Origin: Arthrobacter sp. U41
GTDB lineage: Bacteria > Actinomycetota > Actinomycetes > Actinomycetales > Micrococcaceae
Direction: 5' to 3'
Assembly: GCF_001750145.1 (NCBI RefSeq)
Contig: NZ_CP015734.1
Coordinates: 102,445 to 166,444 of the forward strand
Length of the DNA: 64,000 nucleotides
Each line of letters begins with the position of its first letter. Position 1 is the first letter of the stretch. Both the position numbers and the translations under genes were made by a program. The notes below the pieces were generated by a model, which did no database searches, was not told the origin of the DNA, and saw only the letters and a list, made by a program, of their open reading frames with translations. Positions 17,809 to 25,499 of the stretch are shown piece after piece.

Positions 17809-18081
17809 ATGGGACTTATTTACGACGACGCTGACCTGGCAGCCCTCACGCTGACGCGCCTCGCCGCGAAAGAGGCCGAGGGACCCGGCGGTTTAGACGG
17901 GCGCACGCACGAATACTTGAGCGACCTGGAACAAGGTAACGGCACCGCCTACCTGGAGCTGGTGGCCATTGCCGTCGCCCGGGTCCATTTCAGGGCCTTG
18001 GACGACCTGGGCCGGGCCACCGGCGCAGACTCAACAGCTCTGCTGGACGCCGCCGAGGTAGACGCACTGGAATCCGTGTAA
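17809..18081 (+). CDS. Small acidic hypothetical protein
   Basis: A 90-residue acidic, helical protein (MGLIYDDADLAALTLTRLAA to the end LLDAAEVDALESV). No signal peptide, membrane segment or known motif. It follows the umuDC-linked genes on the same strand by 43 bases, with no strong Shine-Dalgarno sequence. Convergent with the HEPN gene beyond 18196. Confidence 0.5.
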   Translation: MGLIYDDADLAALTLTRLAAKEAEGPGGLDGRTHEYLSDLEQGNGTAYLELVAIAVARVHFRALDDLGRATGADSTALLDAAEVDALESV

Positions 18082-18195
18082 GTTCCGGCAGGCATGAGGT
18101 GTTCAGGTGGAAATCACCGGCACGATTGACACCTGACTATGTCAGTCTGATCGGAGCCCGTTAATACGGCCCAAACGGCACCCACTCCGCCACCC

Positions 18196-18690
18196 CTAGC
18201 CGGGGTTGAGAGTTCGTATCCACCAGTCGGCGATTTCCTCTGCAGCCGTGCTCAGCGCCAATGCTTTTTCCCGGTTCACCCCTTGGTTCTCCCCATGGGC
18301 AATTTTGTTCCTGAAAGCGACCAAGTTCGATAACTGAGTACGAAGCGCTTCGTCGTTTTCTCCGAGGAAGGCATCAAGATCTTCTCCCCATGCTGGTTCA
18401 AATCTCTCGGCTAGCTCTCTAAGAGCCGAAAGCGATGGATTGCGCGATCTGGTCAACCACGTGAGGCTAAACGACTTCACGGGGCCACCGGACTTGCCTT
18501 CTATATACCCGCGGGCGCACTGCATGACCGTTTGTTCCAGATGACCGCAGCTCCTAAGAACCAATAGCCTCGCCAACCAACCAACAGCTTCCGGGGGGAG
18601 GTCCTTATTGATGTCTTCTACGACCTCGCGGAGTTGATCCAAGTTGGATCTCGACGACGTAACCTCCCAGGGAGGCCAGATTTTAGCCAT
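18196..18690 (-). CDS. HEPN-domain protein of a DUF262-linked defence pair
   Basis: A 164-residue helical protein with the HEPN signature R-N-K-I-A-H at 127-132 (R-x4-H) followed by GENQGV. This resembles the RiboL-PSP / MAE_28990-type HEPN families, whose active members are RNases in antiviral or toxin systems. It begins six bases after the stop of the DUF262 gene on the same strand, an arrangement known for HEPN/DUF262 modules. Inferred role: effector nuclease or regulated partner that is held in check or activated by the DUF262 protein. GC content is lower than in the plasmid backbone genes, which suggests separate acquisition. It could alternatively be only a scaffold if the Arg/His pair is not catalytic. 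Confidence 0.7.
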   Translation of the reverse strand: MAKIWPPWEVTSSRSNLDQLREVVEDINKDLPPEAVGWLARLLVLRSCGHLEQTVMQCARGYIEGKSGGPVKSFSLTWLTRSRNPSLSALRELAERFEPAWGEDLDAFLGENDEALRTQLSNLVAFRNKIAHGENQGVNREKALALSTAAEEIADWWIRTLNPG

Positions 18691-18696
18691 GGAACA

Positions 18697-19833
18697 TCAG
18701 TTAGCAAAGGCTCGAGTAGCAAGGGCCAAACGCTTGCGAACGCTCTCTTCATCCGCAGTGGACCGCCCGATAGCCGCGCTCATCTCGCTGTTTTGCATCA
18801 ACGGCGGTATCGCGGCAGTCACCTCCGCCGGTGATGGAGAACTTAGTTCCAGCCGCCTCATCAACCCCACGAACAGTGCTTCCGTCAAAGCCGCATTGAC
18901 GGCACTCCCGCCTGGACGAAGAACCGACTGTCCAGGTCCTGTGAGGAGCAGTCTCGCCGCGGCCTTGAAGCGGTATTCGATGTCCTCAGTATCGATGTCG
19001 CCCAGATTTCGGTGGGCGGCCATGACGTCGTTAAGGTATTTCTTCAACGGCCGCCTGTACGTCCCCGGAGTGACGCCAAGAGCAATAATCCGAAGAATCA
19101 ACTCCTGATCGCGAATGTGCAGCGGTGGGCGACCGTAGAGAGCCCGCCACTCTTCAGATTCTGACAACTTCGTCAGCCAGGACACGAAGTCACCGGCATA
19201 TAGAGCGATCCGAATTTCGTGGGGGGTTAACTGTGTACCCCCAGAGTTGAGTCGTTCAAATACTTGGTACACCGCATCCAGTGACTCCGCAGTCGGTTGC
19301 GTTTGCACAATCGTCGCTTGAATGAATGTGTTGTCGACCTGGCGCCGCTGCTCGGCCGGCAGCGTCTCATAGGTCAAGCCACGAAACCTTTGAGCCACCG
19401 ACTGAAGAGAGAACTCCTTCTTGTGAACCACTCCCTGACAGAACGCCCTTAGCGTTCTCAGACGTTGCTGCCCATCCAGTACCAGATAACGGCGATCCGT
19501 TTGTTGTACAAGAAAGATGCCGGGAATCGGATACCCCAGCAGCAGAGACTCAATAAACCTGTCCATTTGCGTTTTCGTCCATACGAACTGGCGTTGGAAG
19601 CGAGCGGTCTCTATGGAGTCATCTGCGTAGTCGTCACCGAACGTCGGAATGATGATGTCGTTACGCTGGAGCCGCCGCACGAGGCCTTCGACGTCAAAGT
19701 CCGTACTCGTGTAAGACACTTGAGTCGGGTCCGGATCTGGTGCGCTTTCGTCCTCAAGCTCTTCCTCAGTGATATCTGGATCAGATAGGACCCCTTGGCT
19801 TGGGCGCGCGGTTTGGGACAAATGCTCAGTCAT
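18697..19833 (-). CDS. DUF262 (ParB/Srx-like nuclease fold) defence protein
   Basis: About 378 residues from ATG 19833; a TTG at 19917 would add 28 poor-looking residues. The DUF262 core holds FQRQFVWTKTQMDRFIESLL (79-98), YPIPGIFLV and the motif YLVLDGQQRLRTL with D-G-Q-Q-R at 120-124, plus FERLNSGGTQLTPHEIR. The DGQQR pocket is the nucleotide-binding/hydrolysis site in GmrS, SspE and BrxU. There is no DUF1524 HNH domain at the C-terminus, so the nuclease function may come from the HEPN partner encoded next. The N-terminal 45 residues are acidic and disordered. Likely part of an anti-phage module; the pair's mechanism is not established. Confidence 0.8.
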   Translation of the reverse strand: MTEHLSQTARPSQGVLSDPDITEEELEDESAPDPDPTQVSYTSTDFDVEGLVRRLQRNDIIIPTFGDDYADDSIETARFQRQFVWTKTQMDRFIESLLLGYPIPGIFLVQQTDRRYLVLDGQQRLRTLRAFCQGVVHKKEFSLQSVAQRFRGLTYETLPAEQRRQVDNTFIQATIVQTQPTAESLDAVYQVFERLNSGGTQLTPHEIRIALYAGDFVSWLTKLSESEEWRALYGRPPLHIRDQELILRIIALGVTPGTYRRPLKKYLNDVMAAHRNLGDIDTEDIEYRFKAAARLLLTGPGQSVLRPGGSAVNAALTEALFVGLMRRLELSSPSPAEVTAAIPPLMQNSEMSAAIGRSTADEESVRKRLALATRAFAN

Positions 19834-20076
19834 CACATCAGAGTAGCGGTGAGCGCGCCTAGTTGCTGGCTGCGAACCAACGGATGATCGTCCTCCCTTG
19901 CTTCTTACATGGGACAAAAAGACCGGGGTGCCTGCGTCAACGAGATCAGAGCCACCGTGAAGGCCAGAACGATACCCACCGGTTGTAGGCGGGACGATTC
20001 CCCGCGACAGTTGCCCGCGTTGCTGCAGAAGCCGCAGTGGGTCCTCAGTGTTGAACGAAGAAGATGCAGGAGCCCC

Positions 20077-20394
20077 ATGTCCGTTCAGACAGCGACAGAC
20101 CTGAGATTCCGTGCCGACTCGTTCATGCTGCCCCGGACAGAACAGGTACTGGGCTCTGTAAGTGCTTGGTGGGCGACCAAGGCCTCACAAGCGGGAATCA
20201 CCGGAAAATGGGCTGACGTAACGCAGGCGCTAAGCGCTCTCCCTCCTGCTGAGCTGCCCCAATCGTCCCTGGACGACGTGGCTTCGGGTGTAACTCCCGA
20301 AACGCTCGGGCAGCTGTACGTGAACTCGCTGCCCGGCGGTGAACGATCCAAAGAGGGTAAGCACTACACGCCGGCCGCGCAGGCCCCTGTCTAG
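20077..20394 (+). pseudogene. N-terminal remnant of a class I N6-adenine DNA methylase
   Basis: 105 residues remain from ATG 20077 (AGGAG upstream). After a helical segment they end GGERSKEGKHYTPAAQAPV and stop. The R-x-x-G-x-H/Y-Y-T-P block is the conserved start of the SAM-binding region in type I/IIG methylases (usually followed by L-A/V-x-x-M/L). No SAM-binding D-P-A-C-G-T-G or N-P-P-Y/F motif follows in any frame up to the orphan Tn3 end at 20665. The gene is therefore truncated, probably by the rearrangement that left that end. Confidence 0.55.
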
Positions 20395-20664
20395 TCGGTG
20401 TTGGAGCGGTTTTTTCCTAAACGACGCCGATCCGGACCTCGTCGCGAATCGGCGCCGGTGATCGCAACCAACTCCGGTGCAGTCTCCAACCAGTGACCGT
20501 CCGATGCCTCGAACCACACCGTCCAGCTCGTCGCCGATCTGCTTCAGGCCCCGCGCTCCACGATCACCTCCACAAAACAAGCATCGGACGACGCCCCACC
20601 CTAACGCCGTGACCCGGCGTAACAGCGGTGCCGACCAGAACCTCTACTACCTGGGCCCCACCGG

Positions 20665-20702
20665 CTTAGCGTGACTTTCCCGAGCATTGGTCCTCGACCC
20701 CC
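20665..20702. repeat. Orphan 38-bp Tn3-family inverted repeat
   Basis: CTTAGCGTGACTTTCCCGAG, then the rest up to TCGACCCCC, is the same end as in the miniature element at 1859-2215 and faces left. No partner is seen within the preceding several kilobases, so it marks a deletion or a lost transposon whose right boundary is 20702. Confidence 0.8.
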
Positions 20703-21134
20703 GACTACTGCTGGGCCGGCTTCGTTGCGGAGCCGAACAATGGCTGCGCGTGCACTGGCTCCGAATTCTTAGCGACTGATCCCGACCTGGCCGAAGCTGT
20801 CCGACGCACCGGAGTCCACGTCAGCTGAGCGGCCATCGTCATGGGAGCTGTTATCGGCGTTCGCCCAAAGCGTGCCTCTCATTGCGCGTGGATCCACCGG
20901 ATGCGTCAGGCCCGAATGATGTAGTGGCATCGCCTCCCAGCGCGGGTCCCGTCCACGCTGGGGGAGACCGTCAGCGGTGCCGCAGCAGTGACAACCCATG
21001 ATGGGTGTCGCCGGTTATCAAGATTTATCAACACACGGTGGCGTTCCCGGCATGGGCAATCGAAGGCGAGCCATTTGCTCGTGCCCCCATCCTGAACGAT
21101 TGGGCAGTCGTGAGCAAGTGAGTCACCCTCCCGC
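20703..21134. other. Region without a convincing gene
   Basis: Short frames on both strands have no motif or ribosome-binding site I would trust. The stretch lies between the orphan Tn3 end and the next leftward gene and may be degenerate sequence. Confidence 0.4.
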
Positions 21135-21671
21135 TCAATTGGCCTGGCGTCGTGCGAGCCAGGCGTCGAAATTTAGGATTGGCCTCTTGTTGGCGGCGCG
21201 CGGGTTGTCGTACCAAACGGAAAAGCGACTAATCAGGTAGCTGAGATAGGAATCAGCATTTTCCCACCAAATTGGGTCATGCCTCGAGACCTCAAAATCG
21301 GCGTCTTCGGGAAAGAGATTGGACCAACCGACAGCACCAAAGTGCTCTCCCAAAGCGGCTGCGACGCTACGTCTAGCATGACGGCCCGCAGACGGCAGGC
21401 GGGTTACGTACTTGCGGTAGGCAGTCTCCCATGAGGAGACTGCCTCCGAGATGTCCCGGGGCTGAACGGGTTCAATGGCGGAGCGTTCGACGACCCGGCG
21501 GATATCCTGCAGAGCCTCGGTGAGGGCGGACGCCGCTTCACGCTGAACTGCGCGCTGGTCGGCTCGGTCTTCGCGGAGCAGGGTCAACCGGTGAACCAAA
21601 ACCACGGAGATCAGCAGTCCGATTACTGAAACGCCGGCTGCAATAACCGGACCTGAAAGCAACTCGTTCAA
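21135..21671 (-). CDS. Membrane-anchored hypothetical protein
   Basis: A 178-residue protein with one N-terminal transmembrane segment (GPVIAAGVSVIGLLISVVLV, residues about 7-26) and a soluble helical C-terminal part. That part has conserved-looking aromatic patches (VGWSNLFPEDADFE, DPIWWENADSYLSYLI, FSVWYDNPRAANKRP). The long helix after the membrane anchor (REDRADQRAVQREAASALTE) may be a coiled coil. No family is recognised. It lies in the defence island, downstream of the ABC-3C operon on the same strand, but about 270 bases away, so it may be a separate unit. Confidence 0.6.
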   Translation of the reverse strand: MNELLSGPVIAAGVSVIGLLISVVLVHRLTLLREDRADQRAVQREAASALTEALQDIRRVVERSAIEPVQPRDISEAVSSWETAYRKYVTRLPSAGRHARRSVAAALGEHFGAVGWSNLFPEDADFEVSRHDPIWWENADSYLSYLISRFSVWYDNPRAANKRPILNFDAWLARRQAN

Positions 21672-21944
21672 ATCTCCCCGTCCGTATGCACTCGTTCTGA
21701 AAGCTTACCGACAGGGGATCACCCGCTTGCCTTAGACATCACCTATCCGCCGCACATGGGCTGCCGACGACTCATCGCCTTCAGCGGTCCGTCCACGCAC
21801 GGCGACAGAACTCCCTGAAATCACGTCAGCACCCAAAAAGCAGCGGGTAACGATTTCGAACAGGGAACGTATGCGCTGTTATCGGCGATTCCGTTCAAAT
21901 GAAGCCGCGCGGATGCAGGGCTAGCAGTTACCCGGCTGGGCGAT

Positions 21945-23723
21945 CTACCACGATTCGAATCGGAAGAGACGACCAGAAGGGCCTTCGTCGTGCAGCATGG
22001 AAACGACCTCTCCGTCAATCGGGCCATCGCTAGGCAGGTCCCCAGCGAGTGCGGTGACAATGGGCTGCAGTCCCAAATTCGCGTAGGAACGCAGGACCCG
22101 CAGCAAGTTCTCCTTCGGTCTTCTCTCAAGCGCTTCAAAGGCGCCGTCGTGGTAGACGAATCGTGGAAACGGGACGTTAATATGGGCGCGGAGGATGGCC
22201 AGGTCGAAGGCGATGCACATCAGTTTCCTGTAAGTGGTTCCCCTGTCGGCGCTTGTCGCCATTCCTTTGGCGTCTAGAAACTCGGCGTAGAAATCGAGGC
22301 CGCCGGAGTCGTTGAAACGCGCACCGAGGATTGCATCCTCATGAAGTACCTCGTGGATGATCTCGCTAAAGTAGCCGCGCACCACGGAGAAGGTACTCTT
22401 TTTGGAAGTACTCGATGCCGCGATGTTCCTTTCGACTTTTGTCTGAAGAGCATTCGCAGACTGCTCGTGCTCCCGCACATCCTGGCGCAGAGTGGTCAGC
22501 CTGGCCGCCGACTTTCTCTTCTCTTGGAGAACACCCAGCTGTCCTTCAAGCGTCGAAATCTCCTGTGAAAGCGACCTGAACTTCTGCATAGTTTCGGTCT
22601 CTCGAAGGTAAGAGAGAGAGCTAGCTCTGGTTTCATTCAGTTCTGAGAGTCCCCTGTCGATCGTTTCTATTCGATCCTTCGACAGAGTTAGTTCTCGACG
22701 TAGAGCAGACGAGCGCTCAGATGAGATCTGGCGGTTGAATTCTATGAGTTGTTCATATGTTCGCCGAATCTGATCACCAAAGACAACACCAGCTTCGCGG
22801 AAGATGCGTTCCGCCTCCGAAGGCCGGAAGAGTATGGATTCTTCTTCCAGGGACCGACTTATCCGCTCTACTTCGCGCTGGAGCAGGTATCGTTCTTCAT
22901 TGTGAGACGCAATACGAAATTCTATATCCTCAACAAGTTCCTCGGAGACTTCGGCGTCCGATTCAGCGAAGTCTAGAGCGTCCTGCGCAGCCTGGCGACG
23001 GGTGAGCTCATTTTCCCTTAGGGAGATGAGCGCATCGAGCTCAGTTGTGTCAGTGTCGGCCGTACCCCATTCCCGGACGAGTGTCTGCAAGCGGCTGTTC
23101 GATTCGTCAAGCTGATCTCTGACTTGGTAGAGATCGGCTACAATCCCGGCGTCGAGGCCTAATATGTGCGCGACGAATGGTTTCCAATCGCTGTGTTTGC
23201 CAGCAAACTTGCCCAGCTGGAACACGTCACTGTAGTCGTCCTGCTCTCTAAGAAGATACCCAATCATCTTGCGGTAGTCCCACGGCTTTAGAGCAGTAAG
23301 TCCTAACCAAGCGTCAAGTAGCGCCTTGGCCCGTTCAAAGGCAAGCCCCGTGTGGTCCCAGTCGTCCGGAGAAATCTCCGTCGCGTCGTCAAGCGGTGCC
23401 GCGGTTCGTAAGAAGCCAATTTTCGATGCCATTCGAACGGACCGGGCAATCGTGATGTACTCGCCGGAATCTGCTTCAATTTCGAGGTAGAAAATGAAAT
23501 CCGAGAACTGGTCCTCATGCTTGAAGAGAAAGAACTTTGGGTGTCGTTTCTTGAGGAGGCAGAAATCTACGAGCTGTCCCAGAGTTGTCTTGCCCAGGTT
23601 GTGGGTGACCTTGTCTTGATTTTCGGGAAGTCGGATCTCGGCGATGACAAGCGAGAGACCATCGTTGAAGACCACCGGACCAAATATATCGGGGATATTG
23701 CAGTATATTTTCCGCAGTTTCAC
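21945..23723 (-). CDS. ABC-three-component system ATPase (DUF2326, SMC-like)
   Basis: A 592-residue SMC/RecN-like ATPase. A degenerate Walker A lies in DKVTHNLGKTTLGQLVDFCL (about 37-56), as is usual for DUF2326 ATPases. Two coiled-coil arms occupy about 205-430 with a turn near 300. The C-terminal head holds the Walker B-like PRFVYHDGAFEAL. In ABC-3C systems such an ATPase acts with a small middle component and a C-terminal-domain-tagged effector in predicted anti-invader defence. Its ATG overlaps the stop of the middle-component gene (ATGA), so the three genes are translated together. GC content is clearly lower than in the flanking plasmid genes. A full-length, undamaged gene. Confidence 0.88.
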   Translation of the reverse strand: MKLRKIYCNIPDIFGPVVFNDGLSLVIAEIRLPENQDKVTHNLGKTTLGQLVDFCLLKKRHPKFFLFKHEDQFSDFIFYLEIEADSGEYITIARSVRMASKIGFLRTAAPLDDATEISPDDWDHTGLAFERAKALLDAWLGLTALKPWDYRKMIGYLLREQDDYSDVFQLGKFAGKHSDWKPFVAHILGLDAGIVADLYQVRDQLDESNSRLQTLVREWGTADTDTTELDALISLRENELTRRQAAQDALDFAESDAEVSEELVEDIEFRIASHNEERYLLQREVERISRSLEEESILFRPSEAERIFREAGVVFGDQIRRTYEQLIEFNRQISSERSSALRRELTLSKDRIETIDRGLSELNETRASSLSYLRETETMQKFRSLSQEISTLEGQLGVLQEKRKSAARLTTLRQDVREHEQSANALQTKVERNIAASSTSKKSTFSVVRGYFSEIIHEVLHEDAILGARFNDSGGLDFYAEFLDAKGMATSADRGTTYRKLMCIAFDLAILRAHINVPFPRFVYHDGAFEALERRPKENLLRVLRSYANLGLQPIVTALAGDLPSDGPIDGEVVSMLHDEGPSGRLFRFESW

Positions 23724-23956
23724 GGTCCCACATACTCAAATAAATCGGATTTGCTTCGGTATTCTACTAAGCCGAGTAAATACAGGACATCCATCGCGGA
23801 ACCGAATAGGAAATCCCCTTCAGGCATTCGGCCTTTAAGGAAATCACGCAATTCATTGAACGGGACGCTACGCTTTCTTCTAACCTGAGGGAGAAGTGTG
23901 ACTGCCACGGCGATGGGCGTCCGATCTGGGTGAGAATGTTTGTTGGGTATCAACAC
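23720..23956 (-). CDS. ABC-three-component middle component
   Basis: A 78-residue protein from GTG 23956. It is the short winged-helix-like adaptor of ABC-3C systems: VRRKRSVPFNELRDFLKGRM, then DFLFGSAMDVLYLLGLVEYR, then a terminal Leu-Phe-Glu-Tyr. The pattern (helix-turn-helix, then 'A-x-D-x-L-Y-L-L-G-x-V/I-E') fits the middle components paired with DUF2326 ATPases. It is thought to bridge the effector and the ATPase. It is spaced six bases from the effector gene and overlaps the ATPase gene by four. Identification rests mainly on size and operon position. Confidence 0.75.
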   Translation of the reverse strand: MLIPNKHSHPDRTPIAVAVTLLPQVRRKRSVPFNELRDFLKGRMPEGDFLFGSAMDVLYLLGLVEYRSKSDLFEYVGP

Positions 23957-23962
23957 GGTTTG

Positions 23963-24916
23963 TCACACCTCCGAAGCCGACAAGCCGATATCGCAAAACC
24001 AGTACATATGAAAGATCACGGTCCGGACGAGGCGGGCGCTGACGCGTGTCGAAAGGACGGGATCTCGACGAGTCAGCTGATCTGTTAGGTACACGAAAAC
24101 TTGGTCGAAGGTATCGTATTCAGCGCGTTTGGCTACAATTTTCAATCTGAACTCGTCTGCAGCGTCCTCGTAGCGTTCACGTACTTCATCGTTCTCGGGT
24201 TTGCTCAGGAACTTCTGGATCTGACCAGTAAATTTAAGGTACTGAGTCTCCAGAGTGCGCGCAAAATCGTCCGTCATCCCGTTGAGTTCGTTCTTCTCCT
24301 CATAGGATGTGCGCGGAACAACGGGAGAGTCCTCAGGATTTGCGGGCGCCTTGATCGCGTCTGCGATCGCGATGATGACCTCACAAAGATCGGCGCTGTT
24401 CACTATTAGTGGTGTATCGGCCCACCGTATTTTTGCGAGGTCCATGACATCGGGAAACCTGTCGATGAGCCTGGCGATGTCTCCGCCACCCCAAATGTGT
24501 ACATTGCCTATCTCAAGGCCGACTTCGGTAGAAATGCGCTGACAAATTGTCGTGTTCGTACCGCCGGCTAGTCGGCGGTTTGAGACCAGCAAGTAGTTGT
24601 CTAGGTCGTTCTGGGCAACGAGGTTCTGAAGCCGGACAATCTCTTTCGAGATAACGGTGTGCGGAGTAGCTCCACTGAAAGCCGCCTCAGCGAAGTGCCC
24701 ATTCAGGCCATTGTCGTGCTTGGCCTGAATGATGGTGATTCCAGACCAAGGGGAACTGGTGCTCGGGAATCGTTCAGCACGACCCACAAATCTCGCGTCT
24801 CGTCCACCATCACGTCCTTTCGTGAAGCCCTGCACGCCTTCTCCCAAGAGCTTTCGGGCTAGCTCAACGACAAGACTCTCGAATTGATCGTCGCCAAGTT
24901 CGTCAAGTGGAATCAT
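23963..24916 (-). CDS. ABC-three-component effector: Mrr-like nuclease with ABC-3C C-terminal domain
   Basis: About 317 residues. Residues 5-160 form a PD-(D/E)xK restriction-type fold: FESLVVELARKLLG (Glu13), GRDGGRDARFVG (Asp36, Asp40) and ITIIQAKHDN (Gln64-Ala-Lys66). This is the D...Q-x-K variant of Mrr-family nucleases. A linker with RTSYEEKNELNG leads into a helical C-terminal domain (about 210-317, with TFDQVFVYLTDQL and RTVIFHMYWFCDIG), typical of the ABC-3C-CTD that links effectors to the ATPase. A TTG at 24958 would extend it by 14 residues, but ATG 24916 begins at the domain. First gene of the three-gene operon. Predicted to cut invading DNA once the ATPase senses it. Confidence 0.82.
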   Translation of the reverse strand: MIPLDELGDDQFESLVVELARKLLGEGVQGFTKGRDGGRDARFVGRAERFPSTSSPWSGITIIQAKHDNGLNGHFAEAAFSGATPHTVISKEIVRLQNLVAQNDLDNYLLVSNRRLAGGTNTTICQRISTEVGLEIGNVHIWGGGDIARLIDRFPDVMDLAKIRWADTPLIVNSADLCEVIIAIADAIKAPANPEDSPVVPRTSYEEKNELNGMTDDFARTLETQYLKFTGQIQKFLSKPENDEVRERYEDAADEFRLKIVAKRAEYDTFDQVFVYLTDQLTRRDPVLSTRVSARLVRTVIFHMYWFCDIGLSASEV

Positions 24917-25064
24917 GCGCTCATCGTATCGACACTTCGGTGGTGTCCCAGAATCCAAGATCCTGTGGCGCGTCCTTAGTCAACGGTTGGCTGCCCTACG
25001 CGGGGCACCCCGGTCCGGGCCACTTTGATCAGCTCGGCGATCGTGGGGTGTTTTGGCCTCCTCT

Positions 25065-25440
25065 TCATAGGGAGACGAGGTGGGCTTCATGGCTCGTGGT
25101 GATTTTGCGTTGGGTGAGTGGGAGTAGGCCTTTGGTTTTGGCGACCTCCTTGCCTTCGCGAGTGCGGGCGCGGATGAGGTCGAATTCGGATTCGGCGACC
25201 GTGGGCAGGACGTTGAAGAGTCGCCGGCCGACGGGGGCGTGGACGGATGCGCCGATGCTGAGCTTCACGTTCCGTTTGGTGAAGACTTGGACTTCAGTGC
25301 GGCGGGGAGGGAGCGGGTGAGCCGGTCCAGTTTGGTGACGACCAGGATGCAGCGCAACGCCGCCGGGACGTCGCCGCGAAACGCTTCTTACCCGCGGATC
25401 TGGCAATGTCCCAGCGAGCACGACCACACGGTGTCGTCTC
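25065..25440 (-). pseudogene. Serine recombinase (resolvase) remnant
   Basis: A clear stretch of resolvase text remains: TEVQVFTKRNVKLSIGASVH, then PVGRRLFNVLPTVAESEFDL, then IRARTREGKEVAKTKG. It has lost invariant residues (LFNVL-A-M-V-A-E-F is altered) and the catalytic N-terminal third is replaced by off-frame sequence (an in-frame version of K-L-D-R-L-T-R-S-L appears only on changing frame). The missing N-terminal end coincides with the left inverted repeat of the Tn3 transposon at 25449, suggesting disruption followed by decay. Confidence 0.7.
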
Positions 25441-25448
25441 AGTTCCTA

Positions 25449-25478
25449 GGCCCAGTACTCCTGAACGTGTCATAAGGT
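25449..25478 (+). repeat. Left terminal inverted repeat of the Tn3-family transposon
   Basis: 30 bp, identical to the reverse complement of 29928-29957. It lies just upstream of tnpA, 21 bases before its start codon. Confidence 0.92.
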
Positions 25479-25499
25479 GCCAGTCGGTAGTGTTAGTGC

